Assembly (NCBI RefSeq): GCF_002250565.1
Contig: NZ_NMVJ01000011.1
Location: 124,001-188,000, forward strand
DNA: 64,000 nt
Direction of reading: 5' to 3'
Source: Parenemella sanctibonifatiensis
Lineage (GTDB): Bacteria; Actinomycetota; Actinomycetes; Propionibacteriales; Propionibacteriaceae
In this document: one piece after another, positions 7,974-15,925 of the stretch
How positions within the stretch are numbered: the stretch's first letter is position 1
How the letters are laid out: each line of letters opens with the position of its first letter
Made by a program: the position numbers and the translations under genes
Notes under the pieces: generated by a model
Databases searched by the model: none
Told to the model about the DNA's origin: nothing
What the model saw: only the letters and a program-made list of their open reading frames with translations

Positions 7974-10604
7974 GTGAATCCGAGCAATGTCACCCGTGAA
8001 AAGGCACGTCAGCGCAGCGACGCCGTCGAACTGAACGAGTACGCCGTCGAGCTCGACCTGAGTCAGGCAGCCGACCCCGCGCAGACACATTTTCCGACCA
8101 CCAGCTGGCTGCAGCTTGTCACCTCCGAACCGACCGTCGAGATCGACTTCATCGGCGGTGACGGGGGCGGGCTGACCGGCGTGAGCGTCGACGGTGAACT
8201 CCATGAACGTCACTACGACGGCGCCCGGCTCACCCTCCACGACATCCCGGTCGGCCGCCCGGTGGTCATCGAGATCCGGGGGCGGGCGGCGTACAGCCGG
8301 ACCGGTCAGGGCCTGCACCGCTTCGTCGACCCGACCGATGGTGAGACCTACCTCTACACCCACTTCGAGCCGGCCGATGCCCGGCGCATGTACGCCAACC
8401 TCGAACAGCCCGACCTCAAGGCGCCGTTCCGGCTCAGCGTCATCGCGCCGAGCCAGTGGCAGGTCACCTCCAACCAGGCGGCTGAGGCCACCATCGATCT
8501 GGGCGACGAGACCCGACACGAGTTCGGACCCACGCCGGAACTGTCGACGTACCTGACGGCGCTGGCCGCCGGCCCCTACCACCACGTACACCGGACCTGG
8601 CAGCGTGCGGCGACCACTGGGACGGACGAGGCGGCCGACCATCTCAGCATCGAGGTTGGCCTGTGGTGTCGCCAGTCGCTGGCCGAACACCTCGACCCCG
8701 AGGAGCTCTTCGAGATCACGTTCGCCGGGCTGGACTTCTTCCACGACAACTTCGGCTACCCCTATCCCTGGGGCAAGTACGACCAGGTCTTCGTGCCCGA
8801 ATACAACATCGGCGCCATGGAAAATCCGGGCTGCGTCACCTTCACCGAGCGCTACATCTTCTCCAGCCCCGCCACCCAGGCGCAGCGGCAGGGCCGCGCC
8901 AACACGATCCTGCACGAGATGGCGCACATGTGGTTCGGTGACCTCGTCACCCCGCAGTGGTGGGACGACCTGTGGCTGAAGGAGTCCTTCGCCGACTACA
9001 TGGGCACCCACGCCAGCGCCGCGGCGACCCGCTTCACCGACGCCTGGGTGCCGTTCGCCGGCGGCCGCAAGCTGTGGGCGTACGTCCAGGACAGCCTGCC
9101 GACCACCCACCCGATCGTCGCCGACATCCCCGATCTGGAGGCGGCACGGCAGAACTTCGACGGCATCACGTACGCCAAGGGAGCCTCGGTGCTGAAGCAG
9201 CTGGTGCGGTTCGTGGGGACCGAGGAGTTCTTCGCCGGCGCGCGGGACTACTTCCAGCGGTACGCCTTCGGCTCGACGACGCTGCCCGACCTGCTCGACT
9301 CGCTGAGCCGTGCCAGCGGCCGCGACCTGTCGCAGTGGGCGACCCGCTGGTTGGAGACTGCCGGCCCCGACGTGCTCACCCCGGTGGTGACCGAGGCCGC
9401 ATCGGCTCAGCGGTCGGGCACGATCGAGGAGTTGGTGATCGAGCAGCAGTCGGTCGATCCCACCACCGGCGCCTGGGTGGGGCGGCCACACCGGCTGCAG
9501 GTCGGGCTCTATCGCAGCGGAGCCGACGGCCTCGTGCGGACCGAGCTGATCGAGACCGAGCTGGCCGCCGGTGAGCCGACCGAGGGCGTACGCCGGCACC
9601 CCGTCGCCGAGGCGGCAGGCCTGCCGGTGCCGGATCTGGTGCTGGTCAACGACGACGACTGGACCTATGCGCTGGTCCGGCTCGATGACCGGGGCCGCGA
9701 AACCGTGCTTGCCCAGCTGAGCCGGTTGGGCGACCCGATGGCGCGCGCGGTGATCTGGTCCTCGCTGTGGACGGCGGTCCGCGAAGCCGAGCTGCCCGCT
9801 GCCCGGTTTGTCCAGGCGGTGGCCGAGCACGGCCCGGCCGAGACCGACATCAGCCTGCTCACCACCATCACCCGCAACGCCGGCACGGCCGTACGCCGCT
9901 ACGTCCCGGCGGGCCGACGCAGCGAGGTGGCTGACGGTCTGTACGCCGCCGCCCAGGCACAGATCGCGGGCGCCCAGCCCGGCAGCGACGGCTGGTTGGT
10001 GTGGCACCGGGTGGCCGGGGCCCTGCTGCCGCTGCTGACCGAACTGCCGGCTGATGCGGTCGCTCAGGTCCCGGCCGAGGGTGGCGACGACCTGCGCTGG
10101 CTGTACTGGAGTGGGCTGGCCGCCGCCGGTGACGCGACGCCGGAACAACTGGACGCCGAGTTGGCCCGCAAGGACACCTTCGACAACCGCGTCAATCACC
10201 TCGGCGCGCTGTCGGCGCGCCCGACGCCCGAGGTGAAGGCCGACGTCTGGCAGCGGGTGCACCAGCCCGGGGCGTACAGCAATGACGAGGTCGACGCGAT
10301 GATCGGCGGCTTCAACGCGCCTGCGCATTCGGGACTGGTGGCGCGCTATGCGGTGGACTACATCCAGGGCCTGGAGCAGACCTGGGCCGACCATCCGATG
10401 GAGATCGCCGAGCGGCTCGCCGCGGGGCTGTTTCCGCGGCCGGACCACGAGCCCGGCACCGACCCGGCGGATCATCCCGTCGTGGGTGCCACCCAGGAGT
10501 GGCTGGAGCTGCACCCCGACGCGCCCGGCGCACTGCGCCGGATCGTGACGGAGGAGACCGCCGAACTGCAGCGCGCGCTCACCGCGCAGGCCGCAGGGGA
10601 GTGA
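7974..10604 (+). CDS. pepN: Aminopeptidase N (M1 zinc metallopeptidase)
   Basis: PepN removes N-terminal residues from peptides in the cytoplasm. The M1 hallmarks are present: the exopeptidase motif GAMEN near residues 281-285 and HEMAH near 314-318 with the third zinc ligand Glu in LKESFADY about 18 residues later. Length 876 with an ERAP1-like C-terminal helical domain (RWLYWSGLAAAGDATPEQL) matches the actinobacterial type. There is no signal peptide. The GTG start follows CAAGCT by 6 nt and has no convincing Shine-Dalgarno site. It stands alone, 68 bp after purQ. Confidence 0.95.
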   Translation: MNPSNVTREKARQRSDAVELNEYAVELDLSQAADPAQTHFPTTSWLQLVTSEPTVEIDFIGGDGGGLTGVSVDGELHERHYDGARLTLHDIPVGRPVVIEIRGRAAYSRTGQGLHRFVDPTDGETYLYTHFEPADARRMYANLEQPDLKAPFRLSVIAPSQWQVTSNQAAEATIDLGDETRHEFGPTPELSTYLTALAAGPYHHVHRTWQRAATTGTDEAADHLSIEVGLWCRQSLAEHLDPEELFEITFAGLDFFHDNFGYPYPWGKYDQVFVPEYNIGAMENPGCVTFTERYIFSSPATQAQRQGRANTILHEMAHMWFGDLVTPQWWDDLWLKESFADYMGTHASAAATRFTDAWVPFAGGRKLWAYVQDSLPTTHPIVADIPDLEAARQNFDGITYAKGASVLKQLVRFVGTEEFFAGARDYFQRYAFGSTTLPDLLDSLSRASGRDLSQWATRWLETAGPDVLTPVVTEAASAQRSGTIEELVIEQQSVDPTTGAWVGRPHRLQVGLYRSGADGLVRTELIETELAAGEPTEGVRRHPVAEAAGLPVPDLVLVNDDDWTYALVRLDDRGRETVLAQLSRLGDPMARAVIWSSLWTAVREAELPAARFVQAVAEHGPAETDISLLTTITRNAGTAVRRYVPAGRRSEVADGLYAAAQAQIAGAQPGSDGWLVWHRVAGALLPLLTELPADAVAQVPAEGGDDLRWLYWSGLAAAGDATPEQLDAELARKDTFDNRVNHLGALSARPTPEVKADVWQRVHQPGAYSNDEVDAMIGGFNAPAHSGLVARYAVDYIQGLEQTWADHPMEIAERLAAGLFPRPDHEPGTDPADHPVVGATQEWLELHPDAPGALRRIVTEETAELQRALTAQAAGE

Positions 10605-10610
10605 CGGCCG

Positions 10611-10700
10611 AGTGGCTTGTGGTAACCAGCTGCCACTCGACGCCGATATTTGCAGAGGGGAAACGCCGTTTCTCGCCGTTCAGGGGCAGCTGGTGACCAC
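10611..10700. terminator. Long inverted repeat between convergent genes
   Basis: The arms 10619-10634 and 10685-10700 pair over 16 bases with one mismatch (core ACCAGCTGCC / GGCAGCTGGT). The loop holds a second perfect hairpin, GAAACG/CGTTTC with one base between. A competing smaller stem, AGTGGC/GCCACT, uses 10611-10616 and 10632-10637. No T-tract follows in either direction. A bidirectional terminator or mRNA 3'-end stabiliser is the simplest reading. Confidence 0.5.
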
Positions 10701-12605
10701 TCAGGCCTGACGGATGGTGGTGACGAGCTCGCCGGAGGCGGGCAGGCTGACCCGGAGACGGGTCACCTCTTCGTCCCAGACGTCGGTGAGCTTCGGGTCC
10801 TCGTCCAGGTCCCAGGTCTCCACCTCGACCCCGGTGGCACGGGCAGGGTCCCATTCGAGGGACAGCGCGCCGTGCTCGCCGGTGGCGTCGGCGCCGGTCT
10901 CGGTCGGGCGTACGTCACCGGCCACCACCCACACGACCGAAGTGTCGCCGGGCGTGCGGATCTGCCACTGGTCGCGTACCTCGATGGTGGCGGCCGTCCG
11001 GTCGAAGGTGACCTCACGGATCCAGCTGTCACCCTCGGCGAGGTCGTAGGCGCCGGCCAACTGCATCCGGGTGCGGGAGACCTGGCCGTCGTCGTCGTGG
11101 GAGTGCTCGGTGGCGGCGTACGCGGTGCCGCGGCCCTGCAGCAGGCCGGCGGGCTGGGGACAGTTGTGCCAGTCCGAGCGCATCGGCAGCAGGTCGTAGC
11201 GGTCGGCCGAGAAGGTCTTGCGGGTGTAGGTCGGGGCGCCCAGATCGACCAGCAGCGGGATCCCGCTGACGGCGACCATCACCTGCCCGACGTCGAGATG
11301 GTTGTGCATCTCGCCGTTGTGGCCGCCCTTGACGCCGAGGGTGAGGCCCTCGTACGTGCCGGCGGTCTGCCGGTCCAGGCTCACCTGCACTGACTCGTAC
11401 GCCGAGGCCGCCGGGTAGGCCGGTTCGCCGGGCTTGGCAGCCATCCAGTCCGGGTCGTTGAGGGCGGACATGAAACGCCCCAGCGCGCCGAAACCGACCG
11501 AGGGGATCGCGCCCTGGCCACGCCAGGCGGCGGCCAGCGCCACGCTGGTGTCGTCGCCGATCAGGCGCCCCCAGCGGTGCGTGAGATGCCAGGGCTGCGG
11601 CGCGGGACTTTGGGCGGTGCCGTCAGCGACCACGAAGAACCAGCCCTCGCGCAGATGCACCGAGGCGGGATAGCCGACCACCGCGCCTACCTTGGTCAGT
11701 TCGGTGGCATCGAGGGCGCCGTCGGTGGCGGCGCGAAGCCAGTCGAGCGCCTCCAACATGCGCGCGGCGCCGGCCCAGAAGTAGTTGTAGCCCTCGTCGA
11801 TGGCGCCGTCGGCGGGCAGCGTGGCCAGATAACGATCAAGGTCCTGGATGGCCTGGGCGACGGTGTGGCTGCGGCGTACCTCGTCGTCCTCGAGGAAGGT
11901 AGTGGCGGCGAGCAGGTTGCTGAGGATCCACGGATTCCAGTTGTTGGTGGTGCGTTCGATGCCGACCCACCACCAGTCGGTCGCGTGATAGGGCTCGATG
12001 ATCCGCTGGCGTACCTCGTCGCGGATGCGGCGGCGCAGACCCGGGATGCGGTCGTCGAAGGCGGGGCCGAGGATCCGGTCGGCGTACGCCACCAGCGCCG
12101 CCATCTCGCCGGCTCCGAGGTCCAGGGTGGGGTCGTCTCGGTGCGGCGGACGTTCGTCGTGGTCGGAGAAGGCGCGGTCGTGCGCGGGCCAGCACCAGCT
12201 GGACTCCTCGAGGATCAGCCAGAGTCCGTCGGCGACCTCGTCGATCCAGTCCTCGCGGCCGGTGACGGCAGCGGCGAGGATGCCACGTACCACCCGGCGG
12301 GCCCGCGCAAACTCCTTGCCCTCGTAGACGCTGCGGTCGCCGTCGCGGTGATAACGGAGCCAGTCCTGCAGCAGAGGCTGGGGCCAGGGTTGTCCGAACT
12401 CGCGTTCGGCCTCGGCGAGGTGATCGGCCAGGTGCGGCTCGGCGGCCTGCCACCAGTCCCGATCGGTGATGGTCGGTACGCCGACCCGCTCGGCCGCGCG
12501 GGCCAGCAGGGGTGCGAGGGTGGCCGGGTCGGTGCGCCCCTGCCATGCGGCGCCCAACTCACCGGTGTAGCTGGGGCGCAGACGGAGGGTGTCGTCAGGG
12601 CTCAT
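10701..12605 (-). CDS. Heparinase II/III-like polysaccharide lyase-fold protein
   Basis: The 634-residue protein has an N-terminal alpha-helical toroid rich in Trp and ending in a beta-sandwich. GGHNGEMHNHLDVGQ near residues 426-440, followed by PLLVDLGAPTYTRKTFS, is the heparinase II/III signature with conserved His/Asn, and a Tyr is nearby for general acid/base chemistry. The family cleaves uronic-acid-containing polysaccharides by beta-elimination. I see no signal peptide, which suggests intracellular action on imported oligosaccharides. The start lies after GAGGATGGGG. Neighbours downstream (BadF kinase, dehydrogenase, esterase, sugar-binding protein) are also carbohydrate genes but on the other strand. 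The substrate is unknown. Confidence 0.8.
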   Translation of the reverse strand: MSPDDTLRLRPSYTGELGAAWQGRTDPATLAPLLARAAERVGVPTITDRDWWQAAEPHLADHLAEAEREFGQPWPQPLLQDWLRYHRDGDRSVYEGKEFARARRVVRGILAAAVTGREDWIDEVADGLWLILEESSWCWPAHDRAFSDHDERPPHRDDPTLDLGAGEMAALVAYADRILGPAFDDRIPGLRRRIRDEVRQRIIEPYHATDWWWVGIERTTNNWNPWILSNLLAATTFLEDDEVRRSHTVAQAIQDLDRYLATLPADGAIDEGYNYFWAGAARMLEALDWLRAATDGALDATELTKVGAVVGYPASVHLREGWFFVVADGTAQSPAPQPWHLTHRWGRLIGDDTSVALAAAWRGQGAIPSVGFGALGRFMSALNDPDWMAAKPGEPAYPAASAYESVQVSLDRQTAGTYEGLTLGVKGGHNGEMHNHLDVGQVMVAVSGIPLLVDLGAPTYTRKTFSADRYDLLPMRSDWHNCPQPAGLLQGRGTAYAATEHSHDDDGQVSRTRMQLAGAYDLAEGDSWIREVTFDRTAATIEVRDQWQIRTPGDTSVVWVVAGDVRPTETGADATGEHGALSLEWDPARATGVEVETWDLDEDPKLTDVWDEEVTRLRVSLPASGELVTTIRQA

Positions 12606-12664
12606 GCTGCCCCATCCTCGCAGGTGGGTCTGGTGCGCAGGACCCGGATGCCGCAGCGGGGCGG

Positions 12665-12688
12665 CGAAACCTCAACGTGTTGAGGAAC
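12665..12688. repeat. Family B palindrome, copy 1
   Basis: Core CCTCAACGTGTTGAGG (12670-12685): 7-bp arms, 2-bp centre, preceded by CGAAA. Confidence 0.75.
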
Positions 12689-12715
12689 GGGGCCTCAGAT
12701 CCCGGGTTGGGGGCA

Positions 12716-12741
12716 CGGAAGCTCAACTTGTTGAGGAAACG
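12716..12741. repeat. Family B palindrome, copy 2
   Basis: Core GCTCAACTTGTTGAGG (12721-12736), followed by AAACG. Confidence 0.75.
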
Positions 12742-12792
12742 TACGCCCGAGGTCCGCCCCGTCTGGTGCCGGCACCGCCTGGCGTACGGCCG

Positions 12793-12827
12793 ACCTGCAC
12801 AACTACAGCATCGCGTAGCCGTGCAGG
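12793..12827 (+). repeat. Family A hairpin, copy 1
   Basis: The left arm ACCTGCACAACTACAG is the family consensus. The right arm GTAGCCGTGCAGG pairs with it except for two adjacent mismatches. Confidence 0.8.
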
Positions 12828-12843
12828 CGATTCGGCCGGTTTC

Positions 12844-12878
12844 ACCTGCACAACTACAGCCTGCTGTGGTTGTGCGGT
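12844..12878 (+). repeat. Family A hairpin, copy 2
   Basis: Consensus left arm plus right arm GCTGTGGTTGTGCGG. Both departures from perfect pairing are A-to-G changes opposite T, so an RNA copy would keep 15 pairs through G-U wobbles. It starts 51 bp after copy 1. Confidence 0.8.
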
Positions 12879-12883
12879 CGCGC

Positions 12884-13261
12884 TCAGGGCCCCGACACCG
12901 ACGTGAAGCCGGCGTCGACGAACACGCGCAACAGGACCTCGCGGTGTTCGGGGGCGAGCTTGTCGCCCATCGCGAGAGCGATGGCGGCGCTGGCGACCCG
13001 CTCCCGTGCCCGGGTGCGGGGGCGCCGGTCCAGGTCGTCGTTGGTGAGGCCGACGGACGCGAACGCGTCGCGGCCCGCCTTGTCGACCGCGGCCCGGACC
13101 GCAGCGGACATCGCGCCGACGGTGGCCTTGACGGCGGCGGGCTGCTCCTGAACGGTCGTGTCGCCCTCCATCAGGGGACCCCACGCTGCCTTGGGGGTGG
13201 CGCGTACCTCCTCGAGGAAGGCGGTGACGCTCTCGTGACTGGGCCCGTACTTGTGTGCCAT
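12884..13261 (-). CDS. Hypothetical protein, 125 residues
   Basis: I do not recognise the family. The product is a soluble, Ala-rich, helical protein starting MAHKYGPSHESVTAFLEEVR, with DDLDRRPRTRARERVASAAIALAMGDKLAPEHREVLLRV split by a basic patch. GAGGGAG lies 8-14 bases before the ATG on its strand, giving a normal leadered start. It is a plausible short gene, not a shadow: codon third positions are GC-rich in this frame. Its 3' end abuts the A/B repeat cluster. Confidence 0.65.
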   Translation of the reverse strand: MAHKYGPSHESVTAFLEEVRATPKAAWGPLMEGDTTVQEQPAAVKATVGAMSAAVRAAVDKAGRDAFASVGLTNDDLDRRPRTRARERVASAAIALAMGDKLAPEHREVLLRVFVDAGFTSVSGP

Positions 13262-13321
13262 GACTCTCCCTCCAGGATCGACGGTAGCGCCGGGTGGCGC
13301 AGCCCGGCGCTGAGGGCCGGT

Positions 13322-13747
13322 TCAGGGCCAGGGGATGCCGCGCTTGAGGATGTAGTCGAAGGAAACGGCCCGGTGGCCGGACTGCTCTCCGACGCAGTGG
13401 ACCAGGCCGGCGCTGTAGTCGATGGTCAGGTGGCGTCGGTCTCGGTCCGGATTCATGGTCGGCGGGTGGCACCAGGAGGTGCTGGCCTTGTCCAGATAGA
13501 ACAGGCAGCCGGCGGAGTAGAGCAGGACCATGCTTGCGATCAGGAGGGCGAGGCCGCTGCGGGGCAACGCAAGAAGCGCCAAGGCGGCCGCGGTGTAGGT
13601 GAGGATCATGTGGGCAGTGAAGAACCAGCTGAGTTCGGGGTAGCCCCAGCCGAAGACGCCGCTGATGCTGAAGCCGAGCGAGGAGATCAGCCCGACGTAG
13701 GAGGCGCGAGTGGCGATGGTGCGGGCTTTGCTGAGGCGACTTGTCAT
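13322..13747 (-). CDS. Small multi-pass membrane protein of unknown function
   Basis: 141 residues with about three hydrophobic segments (VGLISSLGFSISGVFG, LSWFFTAHMILTYTAAALALL and SGLALLIASMVLLYSAGCLFY). A hydrophilic C-terminal tail carries Cys residues and ends in DYILKRGIPWP. The ATG at 13747 overlaps the TGA of the upstream LGFP remnant (ATGA), which indicates coupled translation. The segment 13.3-14.7 kb looks less codon-biased than its surroundings, a hint of recent acquisition. No function can be assigned. Confidence 0.6.
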   Translation of the reverse strand: MTSRLSKARTIATRASYVGLISSLGFSISGVFGWGYPELSWFFTAHMILTYTAAALALLALPRSGLALLIASMVLLYSAGCLFYLDKASTSWCHPPTMNPDRDRRHLTIDYSAGLVHCVGEQSGHRAVSFDYILKRGIPWP

Positions 13748-14079
13748 CGGGGCGACGTCAGGGAGTCGGTGGTGTAGGCCACGTGTGCGGTGCGTCCGAA
13801 TTGGTCGGTCCATTCGCCCATGACGGTGTAGCCGTCCCAGTAGAGGAAGCCGTGTTCGAAGAACTGGACCCGGTGGTTGGCTGGTTGTCCATCGCCGGGG
13901 TGCTGTTCACCGCTGGTGGGGTATCCGAATGGTCCGTTCTCCCAACCGTTCTCCCCCATGCCGTTCTGATCAGCCCCATGACGGGGTGCGCATCGGTCGC
14001 CAAGCTCCAGTAGATCGCGCCGTTCTCGTACTGGAACAGTGAAGAACGCTAGGATGAGGGCGACACGTCGACGGATCAC
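13744..14079 (-). pseudogene. Frameshifted remnant of an LGFP-repeat secreted protein
   Basis: The open frame starts with a signal-peptide-like MIRRRVALILAFFTVP and ends with NGPFGYPTSGEQHPGDG and VQFFEHGFLYWDG, typical of LGFP repeats (cell-wall-associated actinobacterial repeats). The middle, RERRDLLELGDRCAPRHGAD, is not LGFP-like. In a second frame, however, the same bases read LFQYENGAIYWSLATDAHPV, which is the missing first half of an LGFP repeat. Two compensating indels, the second at a run of five G near 13942-13946, would explain this. It may still be translated as a 111-residue protein. A sequencing error at the G run cannot be excluded. Confidence 0.55.
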
Positions 14080-14199
14080 AGCTTGATGATCGTGGTCTCA
14101 GTTGGTCGCGGTCAAGACTGATACTCCTTCCCGCCTGAGGTCATGGCCGTTTGAGGACAGGTCCGCTTGCTCGAGTCGCTGATGCCGAGGTGAGGTCCT

Positions 14200-14715
14200 A
14201 TGAATGATCGTGTTGCCGATGGCGCCGGCCAAGCCAGTCGCCGAGCGGGGGCAATCCAAGGCACGGCCGATCCTGCCCGAGTCTGGCTGCGCGCCGGGGC
14301 CGTTCTGATGCTCGTCGGTGTCGTCATGGCCGTGGTGGGCATGCTTACGCCGTGGGATGTCTACCGGGATGAGGTGTCCAACGGTATTCAGCACGCGCTT
14401 GACGACATGAGCATGACGCGGCCGGTCGGGGGGATACGGATGTTCGGGTTTGTTGTCGTCGGCTGCTGTTGTCTCTTGGTGGCAGATGGCGCTCTGCGGG
14501 TGCTTGGCAGCCGAAGCGGCGGCATGGGGACTCTTGGTTCTTTGGCAGGATTTGGCGCCAGCGTGGTCGTTTTGATGTTTGAGACGGCGACCGGGCGGCC
14601 GGCTGAGTTGTACCCCGGCGCTCAGCTCTATTACGTGTCGTTCATCGTCGTGCTGGTCGGGGCGCTCATCGTGCGGGAGGCCCGCGCCTCGCAGGCCGAG
14701 GCCGCGGAAGCGTGA
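14200..14715 (+). CDS. Hypothetical membrane protein, about four TM segments
   Basis: 171 residues: hydrophobic segments around residues 30-50 (VWLRAGAVLMLVGVVMAVVGML), 80-100 (FGFVVVGCCCLLVADGALRVLG), 110-125 and 145-160. A periplasmic-type loop, TPWDVYRDEVSNGIQHALDD, lies between the first two. A run of three Cys sits inside the second segment. The ATG is preceded by GAGGTGAGG. Codon use is more relaxed (GTT, CTT, TGT) than in neighbouring genes, suggesting transfer. I do not recognise the family. Confidence 0.6.
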   Translation: MNDRVADGAGQASRRAGAIQGTADPARVWLRAGAVLMLVGVVMAVVGMLTPWDVYRDEVSNGIQHALDDMSMTRPVGGIRMFGFVVVGCCCLLVADGALRVLGSRSGGMGTLGSLAGFGASVVVLMFETATGRPAELYPGAQLYYVSFIVVLVGALIVREARASQAEAAEA

Positions 14716-14767
14716 GTCGATCCCGATGCGTGCCGCGTCCCGCTGGGGTGGCGACAAGCTGGTCGGC

Positions 14768-14773
14768 GACAAT
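14768..14773 (+). promoter_or_regulatory. -10-like hexamer of the BadF kinase gene
   Basis: GACAAT, 6 nt before GTG 14780; the same GACAAT-6 nt-GTG arrangement precedes ndh. This spacing decided the start. Confidence 0.5.
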
Positions 14774-14779
14774 GCGACG

Positions 14780-15775
14780 GTGACCAGTTCAACGACCACC
14801 CCTGCCGAAGGACCCGGCCGAACGGGTGCATCGGAGCAATCCCGCCAGGACCGAACTGACGCCGTGCTCGGCATCGACTTGGGCGGCAGCTCCATCACCG
14901 CGGTCCGGGTCGATCATGATCAGCGCCAGGTCTGGGTCGGGCGTACGCCGGGTGCCAACCCGTTCTCCTCGCCGGGCCTGGCCGCAGAACGGCTGGCGGC
15001 CGCGGTTGCCGCAGCGCTGCAGTCCGAAGGCGAGCCGCCGTCGGTGAGCCACGTCTGCCTGGGGGCCAGCGGTGCCGGGGGAGCGGGCCGGGCCGTGCTC
15101 GAGGAGGCCATGCAGCAGGCCTGCGGCGACCTCGGCGCCGAGCTGGAGTTGCGCACCGATCTGGACATCGCCTTCCTCAGTGGTGCCGAGACCGGCAGCC
15201 TGCTGCTCAGTGGCACCGGGGCCGTGGCCGCCCGCTATCAGGACACCGCCATGACCGCGCGCTGCGACGGGATGGGCTGGATGCTCGGCGACGAAGGATC
15301 CGGCCTGTGGATCGGCTGGCAGGCGGTCAGGGCCGTCGCCGCCGCGCTGGACGGCCGCGGGCCCAGCACTGCCCTCACCGAGCCGGTGCTCGCCGCCCTC
15401 GACGTCGAACCGACAACGACCGTGGACCTGCGACAGGAACTCATCGCCGCGGTGGCCGCCGTCCGGCCCGCGGACCTGGCCCGGCTCGCCCCCATCGTCC
15501 TCAACGCTGCCGACGCTGTCGCCGAGCAGATCGTGGACTCCGCCACGCAACGGCTGCTCGCCACCCTGGCGGTGGTCGATGCCGGCGGTCCGATCGTGCT
15601 GGCCGGAGGCCTGCTGGCCAACGACACCTCGCTGGCCCGCGGCGTACGGGCCGGGCTGCCGGGCCGGGACCTGCGTGCGGTGAGCGCTCCGGTGGTCGGC
15701 GCGGTGAGCCTCGCCCTCGCCGCGGCCGGCGTGACGCCGGATCGCACCTGGCTGGAGGCCCAACTCGCGGCCTGA
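14780..15775 (+). CDS. BadF/BcrA-type ATPase, N-acetylglucosamine kinase-like sugar kinase
   Basis: The actin-fold ASKHA kinase has an N-terminal phosphate-1 motif, LGIDLGGSSITAVRVD, near residues 30-45, a second-domain LLSGTGAVAARY near 142, and GDEGSGLWIGWQAVRA near 169, the classic motif of the GlcNAc kinase-like branch of the BadF family. GPIVLAGGLLAN near the C-terminus is the adenosine motif. It probably phosphorylates an amino sugar or related hexose imported by the cell. At 331 residues it is full length. ATG 14726 is an alternative start; I prefer GTG 14780 because of the hexamer before it. It heads the plus-strand sugar genes. Confidence 0.82.
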   Translation: MTSSTTTPAEGPGRTGASEQSRQDRTDAVLGIDLGGSSITAVRVDHDQRQVWVGRTPGANPFSSPGLAAERLAAAVAAALQSEGEPPSVSHVCLGASGAGGAGRAVLEEAMQQACGDLGAELELRTDLDIAFLSGAETGSLLLSGTGAVAARYQDTAMTARCDGMGWMLGDEGSGLWIGWQAVRAVAAALDGRGPSTALTEPVLAALDVEPTTTVDLRQELIAAVAAVRPADLARLAPIVLNAADAVAEQIVDSATQRLLATLAVVDAGGPIVLAGGLLANDTSLARGVRAGLPGRDLRAVSAPVVGAVSLALAAAGVTPDRTWLEAQLAA

Positions 15776-15795
15776 TCGCGGTTGTCGTCAGGTGA

Positions 15796-15829
15796 CAGCC
15801 CGGTCCGCCGCCCGGTGGCCGGTGGGCTG
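15796..15829 (+). terminator. Possible terminator hairpin after the BadF kinase
   Basis: CAGCCC and GGGCTG enclose a GC-rich inner stem (CCGCC/GGTGG type). There is no T-tract. Confidence 0.35.
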
Positions 15830-15925
15830 AACGGCGTACGACTGGCAGAATGACCCCACGGCCACGCCGCACGACGCCGCCGCATCACTCGGTCCGCAGA
15901 GGCGGAAAGACGAAGGGAGTCACGC

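Noticed and set aside
7872-10514. 880-codon open frame on the minus strand
   Set aside because: It is the antisense shadow of pepN, whose M1 motifs are unambiguous. Its translation is Arg/Gly/His-rich with no family features. The same holds for long minus frames under purL (21514-23697), the M20/SGNH genes (24700-27348) and the SNF2 gene (42794-44764).
10611-10700. Inverted repeat as insertion-sequence ends
   Set aside because: Only 50 bases lie between the arms, with no transposase and no target duplication; a 3'-end structure between convergent genes is simpler.
12665-12878. Palindromic repeats as a CRISPR array
   Set aside because: Units are hairpins of two kinds at irregular spacing without unique spacers of constant length, and no cas genes are in the window.
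13741-14013. 90-codon plus-strand frame opposite the LGFP remnant
   Set aside because: The minus strand carries recognisable LGFP motifs in two frames; the plus frame shows none and no start signals.
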